A program made the position numbers and the translations under genes. The notes beneath the pieces were generated by a model, which was not told the DNA's origin, made no database searches, and saw only the letters and a program-made list of their open reading frames with translations. A DNA stretch of 64,000 nt from Smaragdicoccus niigatensis DSM 44881 = NBRC 103563 (GTDB lineage Bacteria > Actinomycetota > Actinomycetes > Mycobacteriales > Mycobacteriaceae): contig NZ_AQXZ01000014.1 in NCBI RefSeq assembly GCF_000380645.1, positions 62,001 to 126,000 on the forward strand, read 5' to 3'. The first letter of the stretch is position 1. Every line of letters begins with the position of its first letter. Of this stretch, positions 55,847 through 64,000 are shown piece by piece.

Positions 55847-56803
55847 ATGTCCAAGCCCAGCCGTCTCGCGTCCACGGTTCGAATCCGGTCCCTACTGTCC
55901 CTGTCGGCCTATGTCACCTCCACCGCCGACGTCGCCACGTACCTGGCGGATCCCGACGCTGAGGTTCGCCGAACGGCACTCGCCCTCGTGGTCGAAGCGA
56001 CCGAGGACTGGGCTGGGACCACCGCTGCTGTCTCGGCGGCCCTCACCGACCGCGACGCCAGTGTGCGACGCCTGGCGATCGACCTGCTTCGCGAACTGGG
56101 CACGTTTATCGAGCCGAGTGAAATCTTCGACAACGCTATTCGCGAAGCCGCCGCGCACAATGACGCGGACGTTCGCGCGGCCGCGCTGGCCGCACTGTGG
56201 CGCCAATCGATCACGAGCTTGGGCGAACTGCGCGGCTGGCGGTCCGACCCTTCGCCCGAGGTACGCCAGGAGTTGGTTTCGGCCTTTGTGTCCTTCGACG
56301 GACTCACCGAGCTCATCGCCATGCGCACTGACACCAATCCCGCCGTGCGGCAGGCGGTCGCCACTGGGCTCGGCCGGCTCGGAGACCCCCGCGGCGCGAT
56401 CGCGGCGGCTGAGCTTGCCGTCGACAACCACGTGTCGGTACGGGTGGCTGCGCTCCATGCACTTGCCCGGACCGGTCTCAGCAACTCCGCGGGCGAGGTG
56501 GCCGCGAAGAGCATCACGTCCGCATTCTGGGAAGTCCGTGCTGCGGCGGCCGGGGCGCTCGGTGCCGAGAACCGCGACTTCGTGCTTCCTGCGCTCGCTC
56601 GCGCCGCGGCCGACAAGAACGACGAGGTCCGGCGCGCGGCCGTCCGAACCCTGGCGGAGAAGTTCCCCGACCATCCGATCGCACACGACCTGCTGACCCA
56701 GGCATCGTCTGACCCCGACCCAGCGGTGGCGGCCTATGCCAAGTTCGGCATCGGCACTCGTCCACGCCGGACGTCCGCGGCCCGCCGCCCTATCACGGCC
56801 TGA
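55847..56803 (+). CDS. HEAT-repeat protein, first gene of the sulfation operon
   Basis: 318 aa from ATG 55847, with AGAAAG upstream. Seven or so tandem HEAT-like units of about 30 residues, each with a D/N-x-x-VR-x-x-A pattern (DPDAEVRRTALALV, DRDASVRRLAIDLL, NDADVRAAALAAL, DTNPAVRQAVATGLGRL, DNHVSVRVAALHAL, KNDEVRRAAVRTLAE). No catalytic motif. Probably a scaffold or partner-binding protein; its association with the sulfatase seven bases downstream is the only clue to function. Confidence 0.88.
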   Translation: MSKPSRLASTVRIRSLLSLSAYVTSTADVATYLADPDAEVRRTALALVVEATEDWAGTTAAVSAALTDRDASVRRLAIDLLRELGTFIEPSEIFDNAIREAAAHNDADVRAAALAALWRQSITSLGELRGWRSDPSPEVRQELVSAFVSFDGLTELIAMRTDTNPAVRQAVATGLGRLGDPRGAIAAAELAVDNHVSVRVAALHALARTGLSNSAGEVAAKSITSAFWEVRAAAAGALGAENRDFVLPALARAAADKNDEVRRAAVRTLAEKFPDHPIAHDLLTQASSDPDPAVAAYAKFGIGTRPRRTSAARRPITA

Positions 56804-56810
56804 CCGACCC

Positions 56811-58196
56811 ATGGCACCCACACGCGAAAACATCGTCCTCATCCACTGGCATGACCTAGGTCGCCACCTCGGGGCCTACGGTCATACCGCAGTACGGAGT
56901 CCGAACCTCGACCAACTGGCCGCCGAGGGGTTCCTCTTCACCGACGCACACGCCACGGCACCGCTGTGCTCACCGTCGCGCGGATCCCTGTTCACCGGCC
57001 GGTACCCGCACAGCAACGGACTCGTCGGACTCGCCCACCACGGCTGGGAGTACCGCCCGGATGTCCGCACGCTGCCGTCACTGCTCTCCGAATCCGGTTG
57101 GTACACGGTCCTCTACGGAATGCAGCACGAGACCTCGCATCCGCCGCGCCTCGGCTTCGACGAGTACGACGTCTCCAACGCCTTCTGCGAATACGTCACC
57201 GCCCAGGCCAAGACCTGGCTGCGCGAACGCGACGAGCGTCCGTTCCTGCTGACCGCGGGGTTCTTCGAGACCCACCGTCCCTACCCCGCGGATCGGTACA
57301 CACCCACGCCGGTGACCGGAGCGGACGTGCCCTCGTACCTGCCGGATACGCCGGCGGTGCGAGCGGACCTCGCGGAGTTCTACGGGTCGATCGAGGTCGC
57401 GGACGCAGCGGTCGGGGACCTGCTCGAAACGCTGTCGGACACCGGACTCGACGAGAACACCTGGGTCGTGTTCCTCACTGACCATGGCCCAGCCTTCCCG
57501 CGCGCGAAGTCGACTCTCTATGCCCCGGGGACCGGCATCTCGCTGATCATCCGCCCACCGCGAGGCCGGAAGCTGCCGCCGCGCACCTACGACGACCTCT
57601 TCAGCGGGGTCGACCTCGTGCCGACACTCCTCGCGCTCCTCGGTCTCGACGTTCCGGACGACATCGAAGGGATCTCGCATGCGGCTCAACTGCTTGCGCC
57701 GGTCGACGAGCCGGTCCGCGATGAGGTCTACGCGACCAAGACCTACCACGACTCGTTCGACCCGATCCGCTCGATCCGGACCAAGGACTACAGCTACATC
57801 GAGAACTACGCGCCGCGCCCAGAACTCGATCTGCCCTGGGACATCGCGGACAGTCCCTCGGGTCAGGCGGTCGCCGGATCGACCGGTCAACCCCGGGCGA
57901 GCCGCGAACTGTACGACCTTCGAAGTGACCCCGCCGAACTGGTGAACGTCGCCGACGACCCGCGCTACGACGCGGTCGGCGAGAACCTCGCGCTGCGCCT
58001 CAACGAGTGGCGTCGCGCGACGGGAGACGTCATCCCCTCCGAATTCGTCGGCACGCGCACCTCCGAGCAACACACCACCGCCTACGCCCGGGCGCACGGA
58101 ATCAATCTCGTGTCCCGGTTCGCGAAAGCAGATGAACGCGGCTACGACGCCGCCGCACAAGCCAGACCCGCCGCGCCCCCGCGCGGCGATGCCTGA
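56811..58196 (+). CDS. Sulfatase (formylglycine-dependent, type I)
   Basis: 461 aa from ATG 56811. The active-site CxPSR motif is PLCSPSRGSLFTGRYPHSNG with Cys53, to be converted to formylglycine by FGE. The N-terminal metal site reads HWHDLGRHLGAYG, where the usual first Asp is His, as in a subgroup of sulfatases. The second metal site is VVFLTDHGPAFPRAKSTLYAPG. No signal peptide, so it acts in the cytosol. It hydrolyses sulfate esters; pairing with a sulfotransferase suggests turnover or proofreading of one sulfated metabolite. Confidence 0.92.
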   Translation: MAPTRENIVLIHWHDLGRHLGAYGHTAVRSPNLDQLAAEGFLFTDAHATAPLCSPSRGSLFTGRYPHSNGLVGLAHHGWEYRPDVRTLPSLLSESGWYTVLYGMQHETSHPPRLGFDEYDVSNAFCEYVTAQAKTWLRERDERPFLLTAGFFETHRPYPADRYTPTPVTGADVPSYLPDTPAVRADLAEFYGSIEVADAAVGDLLETLSDTGLDENTWVVFLTDHGPAFPRAKSTLYAPGTGISLIIRPPRGRKLPPRTYDDLFSGVDLVPTLLALLGLDVPDDIEGISHAAQLLAPVDEPVRDEVYATKTYHDSFDPIRSIRTKDYSYIENYAPRPELDLPWDIADSPSGQAVAGSTGQPRASRELYDLRSDPAELVNVADDPRYDAVGENLALRLNEWRRATGDVIPSEFVGTRTSEQHTTAYARAHGINLVSRFAKADERGYDAAAQARPAAPPRGDA

Positions 58197-58224
58197 CCCA
58201 ACCCCCGTAAAGGCTCAAAGACCC

Positions 58225-59022
58225 ATGTCTACGCGTCGATATCTCGTTCTCGCGTCACAGCGCAGCGGCAGCACGCTGCTCGTGGAATCGCTCAAGCAGA
58301 CCGGCATCGCCGGCCATCCCGCTGAGTACTTCCAATACCTCCCGGAAACCGGGCTCTCCCCGCAACCCCGCCAGTGGTTCGCCGGCGTTCACGACGAGTC
58401 GGTGCTCCGACTGCTTGCGCCGCTGCGCGCGGGTACTCCGATCACCGAGACCTCCGAAGAGTTCCGGGATCGAGTCCTGGCTGAGGGCAGCACTCCCAAC
58501 GGCGTCTGGGGCGGCAAGCTCATGTGGAACCAGGCACCGCTCTTGATCCAACGTGCCCGCCGACTGTCCGACAGCAGCGGACCCACGCTGCGCGACGCCA
58601 TCCGGGATGTCATCGGCGACGACGTGTTGTTCATCCACGTGTCCCGACCGGACATCGTGCACCAGGCCGTCTCGTTCTGGAAGGCAGTCCAGACCCAGAC
58701 CTGGCGGGCGGACATCGTGAAGGACAACGCACCCAGTCCGAAGTACCACGCGACGGGGATAGGACACCTGCACCGCATCTTGAACGAGCAGGAACAAGGG
58801 TGGCAGAAGTGGTTCGCCGATGAGGGGATCACTCCGTTGACCGTCAGCTACGCCGAACTCGCCCGCGACTCGCGTGCCGTCACCGCCCGCGTGCTGACCG
58901 CCCTGGGACTTGACCCGTCCGCGGCACCGCACGCACCGCTCGAACGCCAAGCCGACGTGCGCTCGAACACCTGGGTCGAGCGGTACCTCATCGATGCCGC
59001 GACCACGGGACAACTGCCATGA
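58225..59022 (+). CDS. stf0: Stf0-type sulfotransferase (trehalose 2-sulfotransferase-like)
   Basis: 265 aa from ATG 58225. PAPS-binding motifs [18 protein letters not shown] at the N-terminus and [25 protein letters not shown] in the centre, [17 protein letters not shown], and [16 protein letters not shown] at the C-terminus, all very close to mycobacterial Stf0. Stf0 transfers sulfate from PAPS to the 2-position of trehalose, the first step of sulfolipid-1 synthesis. No polyketide synthase of sulfolipid synthesis is nearby, so the end product here may differ. The stop overlaps cysD (ATGA). Confidence 0.92.
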   Translation: MSTRRYLVLASQRSGSTLLVESLKQTGIAGHPAEYFQYLPETGLSPQPRQWFAGVHDESVLRLLAPLRAGTPITETSEEFRDRVLAEGSTPNGVWGGKLMWNQAPLLIQRARRLSDSSGPTLRDAIRDVIGDDVLFIHVSRPDIVHQAVSFWKAVQTQTWRADIVKDNAPSPKYHATGIGHLHRILNEQEQGWQKWFADEGITPLTVSYAELARDSRAVTARVLTALGLDPSAAPHAPLERQADVRSNTWVERYLIDAATTGQLP

Positions 59023-59937
59023 CCCGCACCCTGTCCCCCATGGATGTCCATGTCGACGAACTCCGGGCACTCGAGGCCGAGGCCGTGCACATCATCCGCG
59101 AAGTCGCCGCTGAGCTCGAGCGACCGGTGCTGCTGTTCTCCGCGGGCAAGGACTCGATCGTCCTTCTGAGACTCGCGGAAAAGGCCTTCCGACCGGCGAA
59201 ACTGCCGTTCCCCGTGTTGCACGTGGACACGGGACACAACTTCCCCGAGGTCATCGACTTCCGGGATCGACGGGTGTCCCAGGCGGGACATCGGCTCATC
59301 GTGGCCTCGGTACAGGAGTCGATCGACTCAGGCCGGGTGAAGGAGACCGGGCTGTCCCGCAACCGTCTCCAGACCCGCACGCTCCTCGATGCCCTCGCGT
59401 ACAGCGGTTTCGACGCGGCCTTCGGCGGCGCCCGCCGCGATGAAGAGCGGTCTCGCGCGAAAGAACGCGTGCTGAGTTTCCGCGACGAATTCGGTCAGTG
59501 GGATCCACGCGCGCAGCGTCCGGAGCCATGGTCGCTCTACAACGGCAAGATCCGGCGCGGGGAGTCCGTCCGCGTGTTCCCGTTGAGCAACTGGACCGAG
59601 CTCGACGTCTGGCGGTACATCAAGCTCGAGAACCTCGAACTGCCCTCGATCTACTTCCGCCCATCAGCGCGAGGTCTTCGATCGCGACGGCATCCTGCTC
59701 GCGACGTCCGAGTTCACGCAGCCCGAAGGCCGCGAACGAGCGAGCGTCGAGTGGGTCCGCTACCGGACCGTCGGCGACCTCACCATCACCGGCGCGGTCC
59801 GATCCCACGCCACGGACATCGACGGCGTCATCGCCGAGATCTCGGCCGCAACGGTCTCCGAGCGCGGCGAGACACGCGCCGACGACCGCACGTCGATTGC
59901 CGCGATGGAAGACCGGAAACGAGAGGGCTACTTCTGA
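59019..59937 (+). pseudogene. cysD: Sulfate adenylyltransferase subunit CysD, interrupted by a one-base insertion
   Basis: Begins normally: PP-loop [82 protein letters not shown] to Phe213. At 59657-59658 an extra C (TACTTCCGCCCATCAG) breaks the frame; removing it restores [24 protein letters not shown] through EDRKREGYF and a stop at 59935-59937, giving a standard 305 aa CysD. As written, the first frame continues as Arg-rich nonsense straight into cysNC. It may be a sequencing error, a true mutation or, less likely, programmed frameshifting. CysD with CysN makes APS from sulfate and ATP. Confidence 0.85.
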
Positions 59938-61814
59938 TGGCACGCCAGCTTCTTCGCCTGGCCACCGCGGGTTCGGTCGACGACGGCAAGAGCACGCTCA
60001 TCGGCCGGCTCCTCCACGACACCGGAAGCCTCGCGACCGACCACCTCGACGCGGTCACCGGCGCGGACGGCATCCCGGACCTCGCCGCGTTGTCGGACGG
60101 CCTGCGCGCCGAGCGCGAACAGGGCATCACGATCGACGTCGCGTATCGCTTCTTCTCGACGCCGAATCGCAGCTACATCCTCGCGGACACCCCGGGACAC
60201 GAGCGGTACACGCGGAACATGTTCACCGGTGCCTCGAACGCACACGTCGCCGTGCTGCTCGCCGACGCCCGTACCGGTGTCCTACGCCAGACCCGGCGCC
60301 ACGCCCGCATCGCGAGTCTTCTCCGGATCCCGCACATCGTGGCCACGGTCAACAAGATCGATCTCGTCGACTATTCGCAAGCGGCCTTCGAGACCCTCCA
60401 GCGGGAACTGAAGGCGCTCGCGACCCAGGTGGGACTACCGGCCATCACGGTCATACCGATCGCCGCGCGGCACGGAGACAACGTCGTGCATCGGTCGAAG
60501 AACACCCCTTGGTACGACGGTCCCACTCTGCTCGAATATCTCGAGGCCATCGAGCTCGTCGCGCCCCACGCGTCCCGGGATGAACTACGCCTTCCGGTCC
60601 AATGGGTGTCCCGGCCCGAGCGGGGACAGCGCCGCCGGTACATGGGACGCATCACGGCCGGTTCGGTCACTGCCGGAGACGCCATTCGAGTCCTCCCCGC
60701 AGGCACCGAAACGGTCGTGACCGCGGTCGACACTCTCGACGACTCGCGAACGGTCGGCGTCGCACCGCTGTCCGTGGCGATCGAGTTGGCCGATGACATC
60801 GACGTCGGGCGGGGAGACATCCTCGTCAGTGGTGACTCGGCCGCCCACGAGCCGGTGAACGCTCGCGAGATCGAAGCCGTCGTGTGCTGGTTCTCGTCGC
60901 GTCAACTTCGTGCGGGCGATCGACTCGTCCTCAAGCACACGACGACCACGTCCCGCGCCACGATCTCGGCCCTGCACACTCGACTCGACCCGGAGACGCT
61001 CGCCGAGCAAGACCATCCGGTCGAGTTGGCGCTCAACGACATCGGCGCCGTGACCATCCGCACCGCGTCGGTCCTCATCGCGGATCGCTATGCCGACAAC
61101 CGAGACGCCGGATCCTTCATCCTGATCGACGAATCGACCAATGACACCGTCGGCGCAGGCACGATCCTCGAGGCCCGCGAGGTCAAGCCCGGGACGGAGC
61201 AACGCAAGGACATCAAGTGGCATCCGTCGTCTCTGGATCGGTCCTACCGCTGGTCGTCCCTGGGACATCGGGGTGCCACCATCTGGTTCACGGGACTGCC
61301 CGCCTCCGGTAAGTCGACAATTGCGGTCGCGCTCGAACGCGCACTCGTCGAAGCCGGCCGGCCCGCTTACCTCCTGGACGGGGACAACGTTCGCCACGGA
61401 CTCTCGGACGATCTCGGGTTCTCCCCGGGTGACCGAGCCGAGAACATCCGCCGGGTAGGACACCTGACCCGACTGTTCGCGGACGCCGGATTCATCGCTC
61501 TCGCGTCGCTGGTGTCTCCGCTTGAATCCGATCGGGCGATTGCCCGGGCCCTCAACCACGCGGCGAAGCTTCCCTTCATCGAAGTGCACGTGGCGACTCC
61601 CGTCGAGGAGTGCGAGCGCCGCGATCCGAAGGGCCTCTATGCCCGTGCCCGACGCGGCGAGCTGAAGGGCCTCACCGGCGTCGACGCGCCGTACGAACGC
61701 CCGGAGAACCCCGACCTCGTCATCGACACGACGGACGCCGATATCGATGTGCTCGTCGAAGAGGTCCTGCGCGTTCTGGCCGACTACCTACCGAAAGCCG
61801 AGGCACACCAATGA
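59937..61814 (+). CDS. cysNC: Bifunctional CysNC: sulfate adenylyltransferase GTPase subunit and APS kinase
   Basis: 625 aa from ATG 59937, which overlaps the restored cysD stop (TGATG). The CysN part (~1-430) has GTPase motifs [14 protein letters not shown] and NKID plus EF-Tu-like beta barrels. The CysC part (~435-625) has P-loop [18 protein letters not shown] and the [21 protein letters not shown] lid. It drives APS formation and phosphorylates APS to PAPS, the donor for the sulfotransferase encoded upstream. The DNC set may be devoted to this operon if a second housekeeping copy exists. Confidence 0.95.
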   Translation: MARQLLRLATAGSVDDGKSTLIGRLLHDTGSLATDHLDAVTGADGIPDLAALSDGLRAEREQGITIDVAYRFFSTPNRSYILADTPGHERYTRNMFTGASNAHVAVLLADARTGVLRQTRRHARIASLLRIPHIVATVNKIDLVDYSQAAFETLQRELKALATQVGLPAITVIPIAARHGDNVVHRSKNTPWYDGPTLLEYLEAIELVAPHASRDELRLPVQWVSRPERGQRRRYMGRITAGSVTAGDAIRVLPAGTETVVTAVDTLDDSRTVGVAPLSVAIELADDIDVGRGDILVSGDSAAHEPVNAREIEAVVCWFSSRQLRAGDRLVLKHTTTTSRATISALHTRLDPETLAEQDHPVELALNDIGAVTIRTASVLIADRYADNRDAGSFILIDESTNDTVGAGTILEAREVKPGTEQRKDIKWHPSSLDRSYRWSSLGHRGATIWFTGLPASGKSTIAVALERALVEAGRPAYLLDGDNVRHGLSDDLGFSPGDRAENIRRVGHLTRLFADAGFIALASLVSPLESDRAIARALNHAAKLPFIEVHVATPVEECERRDPKGLYARARRGELKGLTGVDAPYERPENPDLVIDTTDADIDVLVEEVLRVLADYLPKAEAHQ

Positions 61815-61930
61815 AATCCGTCTTCTCTCACGCGCTGCGGCGGCGCCCCGCTCCGCAGATCGGCGGTTCCGGAGTTTCCCGATACGCGGCAAGTCTCTTC
61901 GGGAGTTACATCCTCGCTGTGTGGCGGTAA
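61811..61930 (+). CDS. Possible small protein at the end of the sulfation operon
   Basis: 39 codons starting ATG 61811, overlapping the cysNC stop (ATGA). The sequence is Arg-rich then mildly hydrophobic ([12 protein letters not shown], then [14 protein letters not shown]). Coupling is suggestive, but the frame is short and has no known homologue that I recognise, so it may be chance. Confidence 0.35.
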   Translation: MKSVFSHALRRRPAPQIGGSGVSRYAASLFGSYILAVWR

Positions 61931-61980
61931 GTCACGACGAACCGGTCACCCGCGCTCGGCACCGTTAGTACCGTTTTGGT

Positions 61981-63081
61981 GTGCCCAGGGTCCAGCCCGA
62001 TCCTCAGAACTACGAACCGACGCCGAAGTTCGCGCTGGTCGGTCGCGCCGACGCGGGACGACTCCTCACGATCATGGCCGCCGGCTTCGGCACGACGGTC
62101 ATCTTCACCCGGCTCTATCTCGTTCTCACCGGCTATCCCCAGATCGGGAACGGGACCTATCACATCGCCCACGCTCTGTTCGGCGGGCTGCTCCTCGTAT
62201 TCGCGTCGCTCATCATGCTTCTCTACGCCAATCGCGGTGTCCTCACCCTCGGTGCAGTCCTCGCTGGGGTCGGTACGGGATTGTTCGTCGACGAAATCGG
62301 CAAGTTCATCACGCGGACGAACGACTACTTCTTTCCGCTCGCCGCACCGCTGATCTACATCATCTTCATGCTCGTCGTTCTCGTCGCCCGCTATGCCGCG
62401 AACATCCGGCCCGACAACCCGCACGAAAAGCTGCTGACCGCAATCGACGCTCTTCCCGACCTCGTCAACGGCAACGTGACGCGAGAAGAAATTAGCGAGC
62501 TCGAGGACCTGCTGGAGGAGTCCCGTAAGCACGAAAGCAGCGCCGGCCTCGCGGCCGTCCTGCACGACTACCTCGCATCGCATCCGGAACTCACCGCTCG
62601 GCGGCTTCACCGCCGACCGAAGATCCTCGTCGGTCTCGCGGTGGCGGAACGCTACCTGCTCCCCAAACGCGTCGTGCGATCTCTCCTGGTCGCGGTGTTG
62701 TTCCTACACGTGGTCTGGTCATTTACCCGGCTCGGACTGACCGCCGCCTTCGCCGCCGGCATCGGCGCGACCAGCCTCCCGCTACGAGAACTGCTCGATC
62801 CGGCGGCGATCGACTCGCACTCGACCGCGATCGCCTGGTTTGGCACGATCGCCGCCGAGGCCGTGGCGGTACTCCTTTATGTCCATGCCCTGTACCAGCT
62901 GACCCTGCGCGATGACTGGGAAGGGATCCGATCAGCGATCTGGGCGACGATGGTGTCCTTGACCGCGGTCAACGCACTCAGCAGCTACTTCCATCAGTTC
63001 GTGACAGTCATCGCCGCATTGGGTGAGGGAGCCTTGCTGCTCATGCTGCTGCGCTATCGGGTTCGATTCGGGCCGCGCTGA
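61981..63081 (+). CDS. Multi-pass membrane protein, function unknown
   Basis: 366 aa, GTG start. A basic/polar N-terminus of about 20 residues, four membrane helices (~28-130), a cytoplasmic middle part (~135-225) rich in charged helices (NPHEKLLTAIDALPDLVNGNVTREEISELEDLLEE), then about four more helices. GTGLFVDEIGKFITRTNDYFFP is a distinctive conserved-looking loop. I do not recognise the family. It is separated from the sulfation operon by 50 bp and ended by a strong terminator; operon membership is uncertain. Confidence 0.75.
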   Translation: MPRVQPDPQNYEPTPKFALVGRADAGRLLTIMAAGFGTTVIFTRLYLVLTGYPQIGNGTYHIAHALFGGLLLVFASLIMLLYANRGVLTLGAVLAGVGTGLFVDEIGKFITRTNDYFFPLAAPLIYIIFMLVVLVARYAANIRPDNPHEKLLTAIDALPDLVNGNVTREEISELEDLLEESRKHESSAGLAAVLHDYLASHPELTARRLHRRPKILVGLAVAERYLLPKRVVRSLLVAVLFLHVVWSFTRLGLTAAFAAGIGATSLPLRELLDPAAIDSHSTAIAWFGTIAAEAVAVLLYVHALYQLTLRDDWEGIRSAIWATMVSLTAVNALSSYFHQFVTVIAALGEGALLLMLLRYRVRFGPR

Positions 63082-63083
63082 GA

Positions 63084-63123
63084 CAACAAAGGACCGAGCC
63101 TCGACAGGCTCGGTCCTTTGTTG
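63084..63123. terminator. Strong bidirectional terminator between convergent genes
   Basis: Perfect arms CAACAAAGGACCGAGCC (63084-63100) and its complement (63107-63123) with loop TCGACA. The AAA/TTTG ends give a U-rich tail in both directions. Confidence 0.9.
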
Positions 63124-63132
63124 ATGTTCGTC

Positions 63133-63798
63133 CTAGAAGAAGCGACGCCAACCGCGCTTGGCCTGCTGCTCCTCCACGACCTGTGCCGGCACGGTGCGCA
63201 CGGGCTCGAGCTGACGAAGTGCCAGACGAAGGTCGTCGACGCGTCCCGCGCGCTCGGTCGCGATGGCCTCCGCCACCGCCGCCCGCTTCTCCGCATCGGT
63301 GGCCCGGCGCTGCCAGTTCTCGATCTCGGCGCGGAGAGCATTGACCGCGTGTCCGTCCGCCGAGGTCACGACCGGCTCAACGTGGACCGAGGTCACTGGC
63401 TTGGTCTCGGCAGCGGCCGGCTTCGGGGGCTCCTGTTCCGGGCGCGACGGGCGACCCGGACGAAGGTCAGCAGCAAGCAGCGCCGACAGCGGGATGACCC
63501 ACTGTCCCTGGCTGTCCTTCCAGGCACCGAACTCCTCGAGCTGCGGGAGCCGGCGAACAATGGTCTTGCGGGAGACGAGGCATGCCTCGGCGGCCTGGGT
63601 CACCGAGAAGGTGGCCTCGGTCGGAGAGCGGTCGGCAGCCTTAGCGTTGCCCGCCGCGAGATCGGCCTTCACGGCGTCGTACATCAGAGCCTCGTCCGGT
63701 GACTCGGTCTCCGACGCGGGGGCAACCTCACCCTCGAGGAAGTCTTCCTCGACGATGGTCGAATCAACAATGCGGGGATCTACATCTGCGATCGTCAT
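63133..63798 (-). CDS. Helix-turn-helix protein with C-terminal coiled coil, function unknown
   Basis: 221 aa from ATG 63798. An acidic N-terminal region, then a MerR/excisionase-like HTH (~63-110: FSVTQAAEACLVSRKTIVRRLPQLEEFGAWKDSQGQWVIPLSALL), a Pro-rich linker and a coiled coil (NALRAEIENWQRRATDAEKRAAVAEAIATERAGRVDDLRLALRQL), ending KRGWRRFF. The arrangement recalls plasmid- or phage-type DNA-binding proteins such as KfrA, but this is only architectural. TGGGACAC-type repeats surround its start. Confidence 0.75.
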   Translation of the reverse strand: MTIADVDPRIVDSTIVEEDFLEGEVAPASETESPDEALMYDAVKADLAAGNAKAADRSPTEATFSVTQAAEACLVSRKTIVRRLPQLEEFGAWKDSQGQWVIPLSALLAADLRPGRPSRPEQEPPKPAAAETKPVTSVHVEPVVTSADGHAVNALRAEIENWQRRATDAEKRAAVAEAIATERAGRVDDLRLALRQLEPVRTVPAQVVEEQQAKRGWRRFF

Positions 63799-63883
63799 GG
63801 GTCACAGTGTGCGGCCGGGTCATGGGACACCCGCGGAGGCCGCGCGGTGTGTCATCGAGGAATGTCCATGGGACACGGGTCAC
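63797..63883. repeat. ATGGG(T/A)CAC repeats at the HTH gene start
   Basis: ATGGGTCAC at 63797-63805, ATGGGACAC at 63822-63830 and 63868-63876, and GGGTCAC at 63877-63883; TGTCC-ATG-GGACA at 63863-63875 is a perfect inverted repeat. Candidate operator for the HTH protein. Confidence 0.5.
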
Positions 63884-63898
63884 ACCAGGTCAGCTGGG

Positions 63899-64000
63899 TC
63901 AACGCGGTAGGCGCGTGTGCTTGAACTCGTTGAGGTCGGTCCACCCGGTGACCATGTCCACGACCCGTTCGATGCTGCGAATCGACTCCGCGGGATCGCT
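63899..64000 (-). CDS. C-terminal fragment of a minus-strand gene entering from the right edge
   Basis: 33 residues plus TGA: SDPAESIRSIERVVDMVTGW then TDLNEFKHTRLPR. The reading frame is open to the edge and lies 100 bp upstream of the HTH gene in the same direction, so the two may be co-transcribed. Too short to identify. Confidence 0.5.
   Translation of the reverse strand, partial: SDPAESIRSIERVVDMVTGWTDLNEFKHTRLPR

Noticed and set aside
59019-61814. A single 931-aa CysD-CysNC fusion protein
   Set aside because: The segment between residue 213 and the CysN start is Arg-rich out-of-frame sequence; the correct CysD C-terminus is present in the next frame.
1-64000. CRISPR arrays, insertion sequences, rRNA genes or prophage
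   Set aside because: No regularly spaced repeats, transposase, integrase, rRNA or phage structural genes were seen; the only RNA gene found is tRNA-Leu.

Overview
The window is a chromosomal stretch of a high-GC actinobacterium of the order Mycobacteriales (Corynebacteriales). The evidence is the conserved block tRNA-Leu, fhaA, fhaB, pstP, rodA, pbpA, pknA, pknB, trpG/pabA, crgA, PH-domain protein, ppiA and cwsA, which sits close to oriC in Mycobacterium and relatives, plus a LysX-type fusion, a Stf0 sulfotransferase, a CysNC fusion and an actinobacterial SOS box. FhaA is short (250 aa). I cannot fix the genus; a Gordonia/Williamsia/Rhodococcus-type organism would fit. By synteny, oriC should lie beyond the right-hand side.

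Layout. 1-5.7 kb: a partial patatin-like protein on the minus strand, an SDR dehydrogenase, a small anchored coiled-coil protein, a RecB-like nuclease, a DUF6474-like protein and a CopC-like copper protein. 5.7-12.8 kb: rraA-lysX (the LysRS half of LysX looks degenerate), a second SDR, a membrane protein with its TetR regulator and operator-like sites, and an HtrA-type protease. 13-19 kb: gltBD glutamate synthase. 19.6-24.5 kb: a DUF4407 membrane/coiled-coil protein and a large membrane patatin (DUF3376 type) with several TTA codons, possibly acquired. 24.5-31.4 kb: a carbon-source region with a CitB/CitA-type two-component system, dctA, a GAF-domain regulator and an acetaldehyde-type dehydrogenase; both dctA and the aldehyde dehydrogenase gene have CRP/GlxR-like palindromes upstream. 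31.7-40.3 kb: an acyl-CoA ligase, a membrane protein/MerR pair, a YdeI protein, a MarR-ABC exporter operon, an ArsR/MFS divergent pair, DUF2630 and an L,D-transpeptidase. The MerR and ArsR pairs each have two tandem perfect palindromes between divergent genes.

40.4-53.2 kb: the cell growth and division block. A mostly overlapping operon encodes FHA adaptors, the PP2C phosphatase, RodA, PBPA and kinases PknA/PknB, followed by the divergent glutamine amidotransferase, CrgA, a PH-domain membrane protein (its 5' end carries a tight DnaA-box cluster), rhomboid protease, PpiA and CwsA. 53.2-55.6 kb: dinB with a LexA box across its start, a small protein and yaaA.

55.6-61.9 kb is the most interesting part: a sulfation operon coding for a HEAT-repeat protein, a sulfatase, a Stf0 trehalose-type sulfotransferase, CysD (one-base frameshift) and CysNC. 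It is preceded by a 31-codon, cysteine-rich, apparently leaderless ORF that looks like a cysteine-responsive attenuator. The enzymes form a closed set: CysDNC makes PAPS, the sulfotransferase uses it, and the sulfatase can reverse or trim the product. 62-64 kb: a membrane protein, a strong bidirectional terminator, an HTH/coiled-coil protein with repeats at its 5' end, and the C-terminal end of another minus-strand gene. A roughly 80-bp palindromic element occurs twice, at 11.7 and 51.1 kb, each time beside a gene 3' end.
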